NCBI RefSeq assembly: GCF_000316685.1
Contig: NC_019680.1
Coordinates: 1,241,501 to 1,305,500 of the forward strand
Source: Synechococcus sp. PCC 6312
GTDB lineage: Bacteria > Cyanobacteriota > Cyanobacteriia > Thermosynechococcales > Thermosynechococcaceae
Direction: 5' to 3'
DNA: 64,000 bases
Shown here: positions 55,513 through 64,000 of the stretch, one piece after another
Numbering within the stretch: position 1 is the first letter of the stretch
Layout: each line of letters opens with the position of its first letter
Notes under the pieces: model-generated
The model's database searches: none
Seen by the model: only the letters and a program-made list of their open reading frames with translations
What the model was told of the DNA's origin: nothing
Program-made: the position numbers and the translations under genes

Positions 55513-56301
55513 ATGCAAGAAAATTTAGGTGGGTTATTTGTCGCAATTGGCCTGATTGGTCTTTGGTTCACTAGCTTCGGCTTAACCCTAATGATGCCCC
55601 TTGATCAGGTCTCACCGATTTGGATTGGTGCGGCTGTTTGGGGGCGGACATTCTTGCATACAGGCCTATTTATTACAGCCCATGATGCAATTCACGCTAG
55701 TTCTTTCCCCCAACAGCATCAGTGGCTTAAGGTCTGGATTGGGCGCATTGCGGTTGGTTTATATGCCTTTTTGCCCTATGACCAATGTTGTGGTAATCAC
55801 TGGCAACATCATGCTGCTCCAGGCCAGGTTGGAGACCCAGATTTTCACAATGGGGTTGATGTTCATGTGGTGCAGTGGTACCGAAAATTTATTGGCGAAT
55901 ACCTATCCGGTAGGCAACTGCTGATTTTCGGGGGGCTGAGTCTTGGGATTGGCTTAATATTACATTTCTGGTTTCAGGTGGCCTGGCTAAACCTGGTAGT
56001 GTTTTGGGGTTTACCCCTGATTCTTAGTTCATGGCAGTTATTTTACTTTGGGACTTATCTCCCCCATCGCCAGAGTCCCCTGCCCAGGCCAGCAACCAAT
56101 AATCTTGCTATCTTCCCTGCCAGGCCAGTTAATAAGTTCCAGCAAACCTCCTGGCTAATTTACTCTTTTCTTTCCTGCTATCACTTTGGCACCTTTCATC
56201 CGCAACACCACCAGGCTCCCCATATCCCTTGGTATCGTCTACCCTTAGTCCGTACTGAGCCAGAAAGAGTTGCCAGGACGACAAACACCGTTAACCAGTA
56301 A
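55513..56301 (+). CDS. crtW: Beta-carotene ketolase, CrtW type
   Basis: 262 residues, membrane-bound diiron enzyme. Histidine motifs are in place: FITAHDAIHASSF, the NHWQHHAAPG segment, and near the C-terminus CYHFGTFHPQHHQAPHIPW. It adds keto groups to beta-carotene rings, giving echinenone/canthaxanthin, the ketocarotenoids that OCP binds, hence its place beside ocp. No ATG ambiguity. Shorter than some CrtW by a few residues at the N-terminus. Confidence 0.95.
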   Translation: MQENLGGLFVAIGLIGLWFTSFGLTLMMPLDQVSPIWIGAAVWGRTFLHTGLFITAHDAIHASSFPQQHQWLKVWIGRIAVGLYAFLPYDQCCGNHWQHHAAPGQVGDPDFHNGVDVHVVQWYRKFIGEYLSGRQLLIFGGLSLGIGLILHFWFQVAWLNLVVFWGLPLILSSWQLFYFGTYLPHRQSPLPRPATNNLAIFPARPVNKFQQTSWLIYSFLSCYHFGTFHPQHHQAPHIPWYRLPLVRTEPERVARTTNTVNQ

Positions 56302-56521
56302 AAGGCTCCTCGACACAGCCGCTCTCAACCTTAAACGTAGTTAGAATTCTCGCTACCTATGGGAGCAACTGACATTCTTATCCTGGCTCATAACGGTTCT
56401 GGCCTTAATGTTGATGAGATGCGCTCTATGAACACCATAGAATTATGAGACAAAACTTATTATAATTTAACAACTCAGGCTATCTGACTGAATATAAAAC
56501 AATTTATGGACGATAAAATTA

Positions 56522-56851
56522 ATGCTTCAAATAAAAGATACTGGTTGGTCCGAGAAGGAGAAAGCAGTTGCCCAAGCCAGCCTCAAGTTAGCCCGTGAGC
56601 GAGAAATTGCATCCCTCATGTTGGAGGTTTCTCACCAGGCCAATGGCGTGACCACCCTAGACGATCTCTGGAAGCTCCATGACTTTTTAAGTGCGAGACG
56701 CTATGACATCGAAGGGAAATATGAGGATGAATACTCTGTTCTCATCTTTGTCCTGGCTCGCCTAGTGAAGGAGGGGTGGCTGCTGGTTGAGGAACTCAAG
56801 GGGTTAGAGGAGGATAAATTAACCAAAGTTACGGTTCTTGCCCGGATGTGA
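56522..56851 (+). CDS. frp: Fluorescence recovery protein
   Basis: 109 residues. FRP dimers bind the OCP C-terminal domain, return it to the orange state and end quenching. The functional residues Trp50, His53, Asp54 and Arg60 fall at exactly the positions known from Synechocystis (DDLWKLHDFLSARRYDIEGK). Helical throughout. The third gene of the photoprotection cluster, 220 bp after crtW. Confidence 0.96.
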   Translation: MLQIKDTGWSEKEKAVAQASLKLAREREIASLMLEVSHQANGVTTLDDLWKLHDFLSARRYDIEGKYEDEYSVLIFVLARLVKEGWLLVEELKGLEEDKLTKVTVLARM

Positions 56852-57238
56852 CCCTAAATCCAGCCCAGACTGTTCTTGGCCAATAGACGTTTAATTGAAT
56901 CTTACCCCCGGCTCTGATCCTGGCTAGATACAGTAACGGTGTTTAGCTGGTCTCTTGGCCAATGTCTCGATTATGGGTAGGGCATAACACAGATTTCTTT
57001 GAGAGCCATAGAACTCTATCAGCATTACTGATGGGGCAAAATCTTGATTTATTCCCTTCTTTAGAGGGCTGGCTCTTAAGGGGCAATCCTACCACCCCGG
57101 TTGTGATCACAATGGCGAGTATTTTCAAGGTATCCGCAATGGGTCTTCAGTCTTTCAGTCTATGCAAATCCACCGATGCCCTTGAATTAAATGCGATAGA
57201 GTAAGAACTATTGTCCTGTTTTCGGTCGCATCCTCGGT
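56852..57238. other. Intergenic region of about 390 bp, no gene recognised
   Basis: Between frp and the LON-domain gene. It contains an 80-codon open frame (56962-57204) and an antisense one of 61 codons, neither with a ribosome site or recognisable motif. Probably non-coding. Confidence 0.4.
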
Positions 57239-57880
57239 ATGGCGTTTTCCTCCATTGCTGTGCGTGAATTGCCCCTATTTCCCCTGCCGGAAGTTGTCCT
57301 ATTTCCCGGCCGCCCCCTACCACTCCACATTTTTGAGTTTCGCTACCGAATTATGATGAACACTATTCTTGAGGAGGATCGCCGCTTTGGGGTTTTAATG
57401 TGGGATCAACAATCCGGTCGCCCGGCCAGTGTGGGTTGCTGTGCTGAGGTTCTCCGTTATGAGCGATTACCCGATGATCGAATGGTGATTGAATGTCTCG
57501 GACAGCAACGGTTTCGAGTTTTAGATTATGTCCGGGAAAAGCCCTATCGGGTTGGCCTGGTGGAGTGGATTGAAGATGAGCCGGTTGTGGATGATTTAGC
57601 TCCCCTGGGCCTGGAGGTGCGGCAGTTACTAGAGGATGTGGTGCGTTTATCTTCCAAACTAACCGAGCAGAGTATTCAACTCCCCCCAGACCTACCCCAA
57701 CTCCCGCGGGAACTATCCTTCTGGATTGCCAGTAATTTTCATGGCGTGGCTGGAGAGCAACAAAAACTCTTAGAAATGCAAGTCACTGCTGAACGATTAC
57801 AGCGAGAAGCAGAGATTTTGACCACAACCCGGAATCATTTGGCGGCCCGCACAGTTCTCAAAGATACCTTTAATGCCTAA
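57239..57880 (+). CDS. LON N-terminal domain (substrate-binding) protein
   Basis: 213 residues: ELPLFPLPEVVLFPGRPLPLHIFEFRYR begins the PUA-like LON substrate-binding domain, followed by RFGVLMWDQQSG, CCAEVLRYERLPDDR, and a helical C-terminus (LLEMQVTAERLQREAEIL). There is no AAA+ or protease domain, so this is a stand-alone LON-domain protein as seen in cyanobacteria and plastids. Function unknown; a role in substrate recognition for proteolysis is only an inference. Confidence 0.88.
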   Translation: MAFSSIAVRELPLFPLPEVVLFPGRPLPLHIFEFRYRIMMNTILEEDRRFGVLMWDQQSGRPASVGCCAEVLRYERLPDDRMVIECLGQQRFRVLDYVREKPYRVGLVEWIEDEPVVDDLAPLGLEVRQLLEDVVRLSSKLTEQSIQLPPDLPQLPRELSFWIASNFHGVAGEQQKLLEMQVTAERLQREAEILTTTRNHLAARTVLKDTFNA

Positions 57881-58706
57881 AGACTTTATTTAGCATCTAT
57901 TTTGGCAGACCCCATTTAGGGGCGGTGGATGAATTTAGTTCTTGACTCAAAGCACATTGCTAAACATTGGGCAAATACACCTCAAATGCTTCGGAAAACT
58001 CGGCAATATGGTAATGCTCACATTTTTTCAGTTGAGAGACAATAGAGTTATGTGAATCCGGAGATTATGGCATGGAGGCAATTTACTGAAGAAGTTGGTG
58101 GCTTTCAACGGTACGGGTTATGGTTTGAAGAGGTCATTGGTTAAAGCGTTGATGTAAGTGGGCAGCGATTAATATTTTATTATGTGAAAATGAAATTTAA
58201 GGAAGGTCGGTATCCTGTTATCCCCAGATTCCGTCCGTCCGAGTGGTTGGCAAATGGTTGAGTTTTGGGCTGACCCTACGGCTAGAGATGTGCCCTATGG
58301 TATTAGTTCTTGATAAGTTAAGGCAGTATAAACTTTATAACCCTAGTTAAGGCTACAAGCTCCTGCTGGCATGGCATGAATATCAGATGATCAGGCAATT
58401 TTGCGGGAAGATGCGTATGAGCCAGTGAGAACCTTAAAGGCAGATATGGCAGCAGCTAATACGGCACCTATAGAGGTTTGAATTATCCCTAAGATGGTTG
58501 TGAAACCCTGTATTGTAGAGTAATTTTTGCAGACTGCCCCTGTCCTCGTCCGAGGTATTGGGTCAGGAGGTGATGCTGAATGAGGGGTAAAGCTGACAAA
58601 CTAACTTGGGAGGCAAAACGCAGCAAAATTACAGGCCAGTTTCAGGACTGGGAATGCCTTTTATGGGGATTGGATGCGGTAGAGATACAGGTAATGGAGG
58701 TGCAAG
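57881..58706. other. Gene-poor region of about 825 bp
   Basis: No intact gene. A 38-codon open frame at about 57929 (MNLVLDSKHIAKHWANTPQM) and later short coding-like stretches interrupted by stops suggest decayed DNA, but I could not match them to a family. The last 150 bp holds the ribosome site of the channel gene. Confidence 0.35.
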
Positions 58707-59606
58707 TTGACGAGGAGCATTGTCGGTCAAACCAATACGCCCTTAACTCCCGATGGCAGAATTCGGATTCCTCGCCGCGGTGCACCCTCTCCCTTGGCAG
58801 ATCCCTATCATCTGTTACTGTCTATTTCCTGGCCGATCTTTTTTGTTTTTGCCGTCAGTTTGTTTTTTCTGGTCAATTGTCTGTTTGCTGAACTGTATCT
58901 TTTGGGGGGAAATTGTATTAGCAACTCCCGGCCGGGACACTTTGGCGATGCCTTTTTCTTTAGTGTGCAAACGATTGGTACTGTTGGCTATGGGGTTATG
59001 GCTCCAGTCACCGACTATGCCCATATTGTGGTTTCGGTGGAGGTATTAACGGGATTATTAGGGTTTGCCGTCATGACAGGCCTGGTTTTTTCCCGCTTTG
59101 CTCGGCCCACTGCTCGGGTACTTTTTAGTCAAGCCGCTTTGATTGCAAATCACAATGGTGTGCCAACTTTAATGTTTCGGATGGCCAATCAACGGGGGAG
59201 TCATATCCTCGAGGCCCAAATAAAATTAGTTGCTCTTCTGAATGAAGTCACCCAAGAAGGAGAAAGTCTGCGCCGCTTTTATAATTTGCCCCTGATTCGC
59301 CATCAATCGCCAGTTTTTGGTCTCACTTGGTTGGCTCTTCACCCGATTACTGCTGATAGCCCCATCGCTGCCATTAGCCCGGAATGGATGGAAAAATATA
59401 GCCTATCTTTGCTAGTGACCTTAACGGGTGTTGATGAAACCCTGGTCAATAATATTCATGCTCGCCACGCCTACTTACCAGAACGGATTCTCTGGGGACA
59501 ACGTTTTGAAGATGTTTTAGTCCGCAATCGCCAAGGGCAGTTGTACTTGGACTTACGCCGCTTCCACCAAACTCGCCCGGATTTAAGCAGTCCTCCATTG
59601 GTCTGA
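58707..59606 (+). CDS. Inward-rectifier-type potassium channel (KirBac-like)
   Basis: 299 residues from a TTG at 58707 with GGAGG six bases upstream, the best start available; no in-frame ATG exists near it. Two membrane helices (about 35-62 and 104-128) flank the pore loop with selectivity filter TIGTVGYG (89-96). The C-terminal cytoplasmic immunoglobulin-like domain (about 130-285) is of the Kir type (RPTARVLFSQAALI, GVPTLMFRMANQRGSHILEA, and GVDETLVNNIHARHAY). Conducts K+ across the cytoplasmic membrane; control unknown. Confidence 0.9.
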   Translation: MTRSIVGQTNTPLTPDGRIRIPRRGAPSPLADPYHLLLSISWPIFFVFAVSLFFLVNCLFAELYLLGGNCISNSRPGHFGDAFFFSVQTIGTVGYGVMAPVTDYAHIVVSVEVLTGLLGFAVMTGLVFSRFARPTARVLFSQAALIANHNGVPTLMFRMANQRGSHILEAQIKLVALLNEVTQEGESLRRFYNLPLIRHQSPVFGLTWLALHPITADSPIAAISPEWMEKYSLSLLVTLTGVDETLVNNIHARHAYLPERILWGQRFEDVLVRNRQGQLYLDLRRFHQTRPDLSSPPLV

Positions 59607-59696
59607 TGCGATCCGGTCAACAACTATGGGAGGATAATCCAGGAATGACTGGGAGAATCCCCAGGCCCGCCCCCTAATCTGTGTGATAGAACTGCC

Positions 59697-60635
59697 GTGT
59701 ATTGTCTGATTGCCCCTGCCAAAATTAATCTGTTTTTGCAAATTGTGGGTTCCTATCTCCCAGACCCCCGCTATCATGAACTCGTCATGGTGATGCAGGC
59801 TGTAACCTTGGCGGATGGCATTAACCTCACCCCCCTGTCTCAAGAAGTGATTGTTCTCACCTGCGATCATCCCCAAGTCCCGACTAACTCGATGAATTTA
59901 GCCTACAAAGCTGCGGCCCTGATGCAATCCCAGTTTCCCGGCCACGGGGGGGTTGAGATTCATATTGATAAACGAATTCCGATTGGGGCTGGCCTGGCGG
60001 GGGGGTCAACGGATGCAGCGGCGGTTTTGGTAGGTCTGGATCTTCTGTGGGATTTAGGCTTAACCCAAGGTGAATTACAAGGCCTGGGTGGGCAGTTGGG
60101 GGCCGATGTCCCATTCTGTATTGGTGGAGGTACAGCCTTGGCCTTGGGTCGGGGGGATGATCTTACACCCTTGCCGGATTTAGACCATGTGGTGCTATTA
60201 CTGGGCAAGTTCACCAACATCAGTGTTTCGACACCCTGGGCCTATCAAACCTATCGCCAGACCTATGGAGCTAGTTATGCCCAGACAGTAGCCCAGCAGG
60301 AACAAAAACGACAACAAGACGGCTCTCGGGAACTCCTCCAGGCCCTGAGTCAGAAAAACATTCCCACCTTGGCCCAGGCTCTCCATAACGATTTTGAAGC
60401 GATTGTTTTGCCTGAATATCCCTTAGTTGCCCAATTACGCCAGGCCTTTATTGACGCTGGGGCCATGGCCGCAATGATGTCCGGTTCGGGGCCGACCGTT
60501 TTTGCCATTGCCGAATCTCAAGTCCAAGCCGAAATGATCAAAACTCAGGTACAAGGGCAATTTGCGGATCAGGGCCTGGATATTTGGCTGGCTCAGACTT
60601 GTCCCCATGGGGTGCGGTTGGTCGCCCAGGCCTAA
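59697..60635 (+). CDS. ispE: 4-diphosphocytidyl-2-C-methyl-D-erythritol kinase
   Basis: 312 residues from a GTG start. GHMP kinase of the MEP isoprenoid pathway: APAKINLFLQIVG at the N-terminus, the ATP loop PIGAGLAGGSTDAAAVL, LGADVPFCIGGGTALALGRGD and the C-terminal MMSGSGPTVFAI. Phosphorylates CDP-methylerythritol, the route to carotenoids and chlorophyll phytol. Full family length; 91 bp after the channel gene. Confidence 0.96.
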   Translation: MYCLIAPAKINLFLQIVGSYLPDPRYHELVMVMQAVTLADGINLTPLSQEVIVLTCDHPQVPTNSMNLAYKAAALMQSQFPGHGGVEIHIDKRIPIGAGLAGGSTDAAAVLVGLDLLWDLGLTQGELQGLGGQLGADVPFCIGGGTALALGRGDDLTPLPDLDHVVLLLGKFTNISVSTPWAYQTYRQTYGASYAQTVAQQEQKRQQDGSRELLQALSQKNIPTLAQALHNDFEAIVLPEYPLVAQLRQAFIDAGAMAAMMSGSGPTVFAIAESQVQAEMIKTQVQGQFADQGLDIWLAQTCPHGVRLVAQA

Positions 60636-60841
60636 GTGAATCAGATTGCTAGCTGGCTTGAGTTTATGGTTTGGATGATGGCCCAAGGCTATCGGTTAAG
60701 TGCATAAGGGCAAGCTCTCGTAAGAGTGTTATTGGACAGGCCAAGCATTGCTTTTGTGATAGGGTCATTCCAGTTAATCGTGAGACAATGGAAATACAAG
60801 AGCGATACCTCAACTATTGTTGCTAGTCTTCTACTATCGTC
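60636..60841. other. Short intergenic stretch before the transposase remnant
   Basis: About 200 bp after ispE without recognisable genes or RNA. Together with the remnant it separates ispE from the convergent WD40 genes. Confidence 0.3.
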
Positions 60842-61000
60842 ATGAGCTACAGCCTGGATTTACGCCAAGGGGTATCTCCTATCTCCAACAGCCAGGTTAC
60901 TCAAGCCGCAAAACTCTTCTTCAAGCCTTGGGGTTAGCCTACTGGAGGTGCAGCAAAGCTCGCCCAAGTCGGTCATGCAACTATCTATCGTTTGTCCCAT
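60842..61000 (+). pseudogene. IS630-family transposase N-terminal remnant
   Basis: ATG at 60842 opens with MSYSLDLRQ, the usual start of IS630/ISSoc-type transposase OrfA. The expected helix-turn-helix continues in other frames: ISYLQQPG in one, SQVTQAAKLF in the first frame again, and TIYRLS near 60985. At least two frameshifts and a stop break it. Only the first 50 or so residues remain, ending at the WD40 gene boundary. No inverted repeats found. Confidence 0.6.
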
Positions 61001-62058
61001 TATTTATTGAAATGACTATGGTTATTGAGTTTGAGCAAAATAATAGTCCCGTGGTAGGCCGCTACGGCTAGATCATGGCCATTGGGATGAAATGCAACAC
61101 TGCCCAAGCGTTCCAAGTTGGGATTGTAGCTGTCGAGTAAGGTGCCTTGAACGTCCCAAAGCCGTAAAACTCCGTCATCTGAAACAGTGGCAATTAAGTT
61201 ATCGCGGCTAAAAGCAGCTCCAGTGACCCAGCCTTTCTCTAGGACTTTGAGTTTGAGAAGTTCTCTACCATCTAAGTTAAATACCCTGGCTGTGCCGTCA
61301 AATCCAGCCGTAACTAAGCGTTGACCATCCGCACTAAAGTTGACACTATTTAAGCGTCCCTGGCCAGTCTGAATGGTCTTGACAACCTCAGCCTTAGGAT
61401 TGAGCAATGTAATGGTGCCAATGTCTTGAGTTACAGCAATTAAGTCACCATTGGGAGACAAATCCATATTGCGACTCACCCCAGGCCGGGTTAGGCTTGA
61501 CCAAGCGGTTCCATCCATTGACCAAAATTTAATGCTGCCATCATCGGAACTGGAAACCACCCCTGGCCCCACAAATCGGACATCTGTGGCCCCGGAAGAA
61601 TGGCCCCGGAGTTCTTTTAAGACCAGGCCTGACAAGCTCCAGATCCGCACCGTCCCGTCATAGCTGGCCGTCACAATTCGACTAGCATCGGAGTTAAATT
61701 GCCCATTAAACAGCATGGCTAGAGGCTGTCCAGGAAATTCCCGCACCAATGTGCCATCCCCAGTCCAAAGCTTGGCCAGGCCATCGGTAGCTGTAGAGAG
61801 TAAATAGCGGCCATCCCGACTGTAATGAATTTGAATAATGGCTTCTCCCGTCAGTTGATGGCCCTGAAACTGTTTTATGACTTCTAATTTGGCCTGGGTA
61901 TTGCGCCGACTCAAAAACAGTGGGGTTGATGTTGCTGGAAATGGGGCCAAAACAGGCAAAACCCCCAGCATACCCAGGCCAAACCCAAACCCTAATGCGA
62001 ATTTTGCTAATAACTTTTTATTCACGGTTTTATTCACAGGTAGTTTTGACCGCATCAT
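61000..62058 (-). CDS. Secreted or membrane-anchored WD40 repeat protein (second of a tandem pair)
   Basis: About 352 residues from the ATG at 62058 (a GTG at 62088 is an in-frame alternative). One N-terminal hydrophobic segment (LLAKFALGFGFGLGMLGVLPV), then a WD40 propeller: repeats ending in GLAKLWTGDG, GTVRIWSLSG, GSIKFWSMDG, GTARVFNLDG, GVLRLWDVQG and GTIILLKLN. Six to seven blades. Closely similar in order and in motifs (TGQGR, GWVTG, SDDGVLRLW) to the upstream neighbour. Probably a periplasmic scaffold; partners unknown. Confidence 0.8.
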   Translation of the reverse strand: MMRSKLPVNKTVNKKLLAKFALGFGFGLGMLGVLPVLAPFPATSTPLFLSRRNTQAKLEVIKQFQGHQLTGEAIIQIHYSRDGRYLLSTATDGLAKLWTGDGTLVREFPGQPLAMLFNGQFNSDASRIVTASYDGTVRIWSLSGLVLKELRGHSSGATDVRFVGPGVVSSSDDGSIKFWSMDGTAWSSLTRPGVSRNMDLSPNGDLIAVTQDIGTITLLNPKAEVVKTIQTGQGRLNSVNFSADGQRLVTAGFDGTARVFNLDGRELLKLKVLEKGWVTGAAFSRDNLIATVSDDGVLRLWDVQGTLLDSYNPNLERLGSVAFHPNGHDLAVAAYHGTIILLKLNNHSHFNK

Positions 62059-62063
62059 TACAA

Positions 62064-63071
62064 TTACAACGAGACATCCAAAATCCACACTTGCCCTTTA
62101 TTACTGGTCACAGCTAAGTGCTTGCCATCGGAGGAGAAATTTAAGCTGGTTAATTTGTTGTTTTCTCCAAGGGGCAAACTTTGGATTAAACGACCATCTA
62201 CAGTCCAAAGCCGTAAAATACCGTCATCACTAGCAGTGGCAACATGGAACCCTCGAAAATGGAAATCAGTGCCATTGACCCAACCCGAGTTGGCCGCCTT
62301 AAATTCCACCACAAAGGAACCATCTAAGCTCCAGAGTTTAGCTGAGCCATCTGTCCCGGATGTAATCACAAAGTTACCGTTTGGACTGAACCGGACATGA
62401 TTCATCCGCCCCTGGCCAGTTTGCACCTCTCGTTGAATTTCGCCATTAGGGTTCAAGAAGTACAGCATTCCACTATCGGAGACACTGGCAATCAGTGGAC
62501 GGGTGGGAGAATAGGCCAAATTGCGGGCTGTTCCCGGTTTAAGGATCCCCGCCAAGCGAGTACCCTTGGGGTTTGATATGAGGGTTTGCCCATCATCCGA
62601 AGCGGTGACAACAACCTTCCCATTTGGACTGAGGAGAGCATCGGCAGTCGCAGCCCGGTGAGGTTCAAATTTTTCCAGCACCTCTCCCTGTAGATTCCAG
62701 AGCCAAACTGTGCCATCATAGCCCGTTGTGAGAATGACCTTACCATCTGGAGAAAATCGAGCATTGAACATGGGGGGTTTTTGTCCCGACAACCTCACCA
62801 AGGCCTCGCCCTGTAAATTCCACACAGATGCAACCCCATCGGCGGAGGCGGTAACTAGGGTTTGTCCATCGGGACTGAAGTAAATGCGGTTTAAGCCTAC
62901 GGAACTGCCCTGGAATTGGATTTTAACGGTTAAGGGACTTTGAGCAACCGCAATCTGCTGGGGCATGGGCGTGATCACCTTAGCTAATCCCGGCCCTGCG
63001 CTGCCAACTCTAGGCAATAATAATGAAAGAATCAAATAGTGTTGCAACTGCCGACTCCAAAATTGACACAA
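62064..63071 (-). CDS. Secreted WD40 repeat protein (first of a tandem pair)
   Basis: 335 residues with a hydrophobic N-terminal segment (HYLILSLLLPRVGSAGPG) and seven WD40 blades, each with FSPDGxxxVTASxDGxxxxW: for example GVASVWNLQG, GTVWLWNLQG, GSAKLWSLDG and GILRLWTVDG. The start is uncertain: the frame opens at a TTG at 63071. It ends six bases before the ATG of the next, paralogous gene, so the two form an operon. Likely a structural, protein-binding propeller outside the cytosol. Confidence 0.8.
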   Translation of the reverse strand: MCQFWSRQLQHYLILSLLLPRVGSAGPGLAKVITPMPQQIAVAQSPLTVKIQFQGSSVGLNRIYFSPDGQTLVTASADGVASVWNLQGEALVRLSGQKPPMFNARFSPDGKVILTTGYDGTVWLWNLQGEVLEKFEPHRAATADALLSPNGKVVVTASDDGQTLISNPKGTRLAGILKPGTARNLAYSPTRPLIASVSDSGMLYFLNPNGEIQREVQTGQGRMNHVRFSPNGNFVITSGTDGSAKLWSLDGSFVVEFKAANSGWVNGTDFHFRGFHVATASDDGILRLWTVDGRLIQSLPLGENNKLTSLNFSSDGKHLAVTSNKGQVWILDVSL

Positions 63072-63256
63072 TCAATAACAACGAATGCCAGATCAAACGT
63101 GTAGAGACAATATGATAATCCTAAGTTATTGTTAGCTTACCCCAGGCCTGAGTCCAAAGTTAGCCATCACAGGTTAAGAAGTGTGACTGAGTCTTGCTGG
63201 AGTTCAGATAATCTTCAATGATCAAAACATCTCGCTGGAGACTTTGAGAATCTTCC

Positions 63257-64000
63257 ATGAATACCAGTAATGCCACAGATGCCACCACCAGGTTTTCTAA
63301 TCGAGTTAGTTATTATGTCAAGTATCGTCCTTCTTATCCCGCAGAAATAGTTGAATTTTTGTCCCAACGGCTAAGCTTATCCCCCACCTCAGTTATTGCC
63401 GATATTGGTTCGGGAACAGGGATATTATCAGAGCTTTTTTTAAACAACGGCAATCAGGTTTATGGGGTCGAACCGAATCTAGAAATGCGCCAAGCGGCTG
63501 AGTTGTTATTAGAAAACCATCCAAATTTTATCAGTATCAATGGCTCTGCTGAAATCACAACCTTAGAGAATCATTCTGTTGACTTTATTGTCGCTGGCCA
63601 GGCTTTCCACTGGTTCGATGGGATTAAATCTCGGCAAGAATTTCAGCGCATCTTAAAACCAGGGGCCTGGGTCGTCTTGATTTGGAATGACCGGCAAACG
63701 GAATCGACTCCCTTTTTAAGAGCCTTTGAAGCTTTTCTGCAAGAATTTAGCACCGATTACCAGCAGATTAATCATAAAAACGTTGATGATCGGATACTGA
63801 GTCACTTTTATGGCAGCAGTCACTATCAACAGTACACCTTTCCCAATCAGCAAATTTTTGACTATGAGGGTTTGCTTGGCCGGGTTTTGTCATCGTCTTA
63901 TATTCCAATGTCTGGCGATCTCAATTACGACTCAATGCTGGCAGCTTTGGAACAGTTATTTGCTCGGTATCAAGAACAGAATCAAGTGAGTTTTATTTAC
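63257..64000 (+). CDS. Class I SAM-dependent methyltransferase (3' end outside window)
   Basis: 248 codons from the ATG at 63257 with no stop before the window end. Rossmann-fold motif I is VIADIGSGTGILSEL, motif II the acidic end GVEPNLEMRQAA, then VDFIVAGQAFHWFD and PGAWVVLIWNDRQ, which place it in the Methyltransf_11 / UbiE-like group; the HWFD segment is typical of trans-aconitate-type and unknown small-molecule methyltransferases. Substrate unknown. Confidence 0.88.
   Translation, partial: MNTSNATDATTRFSNRVSYYVKYRPSYPAEIVEFLSQRLSLSPTSVIADIGSGTGILSELFLNNGNQVYGVEPNLEMRQAAELLLENHPNFISINGSAEITTLENHSVDFIVAGQAFHWFDGIKSRQEFQRILKPGAWVVLIWNDRQTESTPFLRAFEAFLQEFSTDYQQINHKNVDDRILSHFYGSSHYQQYTFPNQQIFDYEGLLGRVLSSSYIPMSGDLNYDSMLAALEQLFARYQEQNQVSFIY

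Noticed and set aside
57929-58480. Possible degenerate Uma2-type nuclease or transposase gene
   Set aside because: Short fragments resembled neither family well enough to name.

Overview
The window comes from a cyanobacterium. Evidence includes photosystem II subunit PsbK, an orange carotenoid protein (OCP) with its fluorescence recovery protein (FRP) and a beta-carotene ketolase, cyanophycin synthetase and cyanophycinase, a UPF0367 protein and several small proteins of cyanobacterial type. Base composition is about 50% GC. The classical cyanobacterial palindrome GCGATCGC is seen only once, whereas the palindrome CCAGGCCTGG and its half-site CCAGGCC are everywhere. From general knowledge this suits a unicellular Synechococcus/Thermosynechococcus-type lineage, but the species assignment is only an inference.

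Layout. 1-8.5 kb: partial GH13 alpha-amylase-family enzyme, glmM, penicillin-binding protein 2, a soluble GT2 glycosyltransferase paired with a membrane protein, a branched-chain aminotransferase and a short DUF454-like protein. 8.6-15 kb: a 1421-residue 8xPAS-GAF-GGDEF diguanylate cyclase, small membrane proteins and a lone DppB-type permease. 15.4-23.6 kb: a nitrogen block (cphB, cphA, then ureD-ureA on the other strand), a two-gene unit containing a HicA-like domain fused to a coiled coil, and a triheme cytochrome whose C-terminal half looks like thiosulfate dehydrogenase TsdA. 23.8-33.4 kb: a conserved membrane protein, a CbiO-type ATPase, UPF0367, an M20 amidohydrolase, about 1.1 kb of decayed DNA with an IS630 transposase remnant, psbK, cydA-cydB, bioB and a frameshifted glyoxalase I gene.

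33.6-45.3 kb: leuS, a membrane protein coupled to a HAD hydrolase, a TPR/SPINDLY-type glycosyltransferase, then a four-gene glycosyltransferase operon on the minus strand; two of its products share a C-terminal SKFWxLR module. 45.5-53.2 kb: an alpha/beta hydrolase, a small conserved protein, an iron module (efeO-efeB, diverging from a PiuC-type hydroxylase, with a Fur-like palindrome between them) and gcvP. 53.4-56.9 kb: a thioredoxin-like PSI-accumulation-factor-type protein and the photoprotection cluster ocp-crtW-frp. 57.2-64 kb: a LON-domain protein, a KirBac-type potassium channel, ispE, a second IS630 remnant, two tandem secreted WD40 paralogues and a partial methyltransferase.

The genes are mostly chromosomal housekeeping and photosynthetic functions, with no prophage, CRISPR array, tRNA or rRNA seen. 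The points most worth following are the CCAGGCCTGG iterated palindrome, the TsdA-like fusion cytochrome, the HicA-like coiled-coil gene pair, the shared tail module in the glycosyltransferases and the broken gloA.
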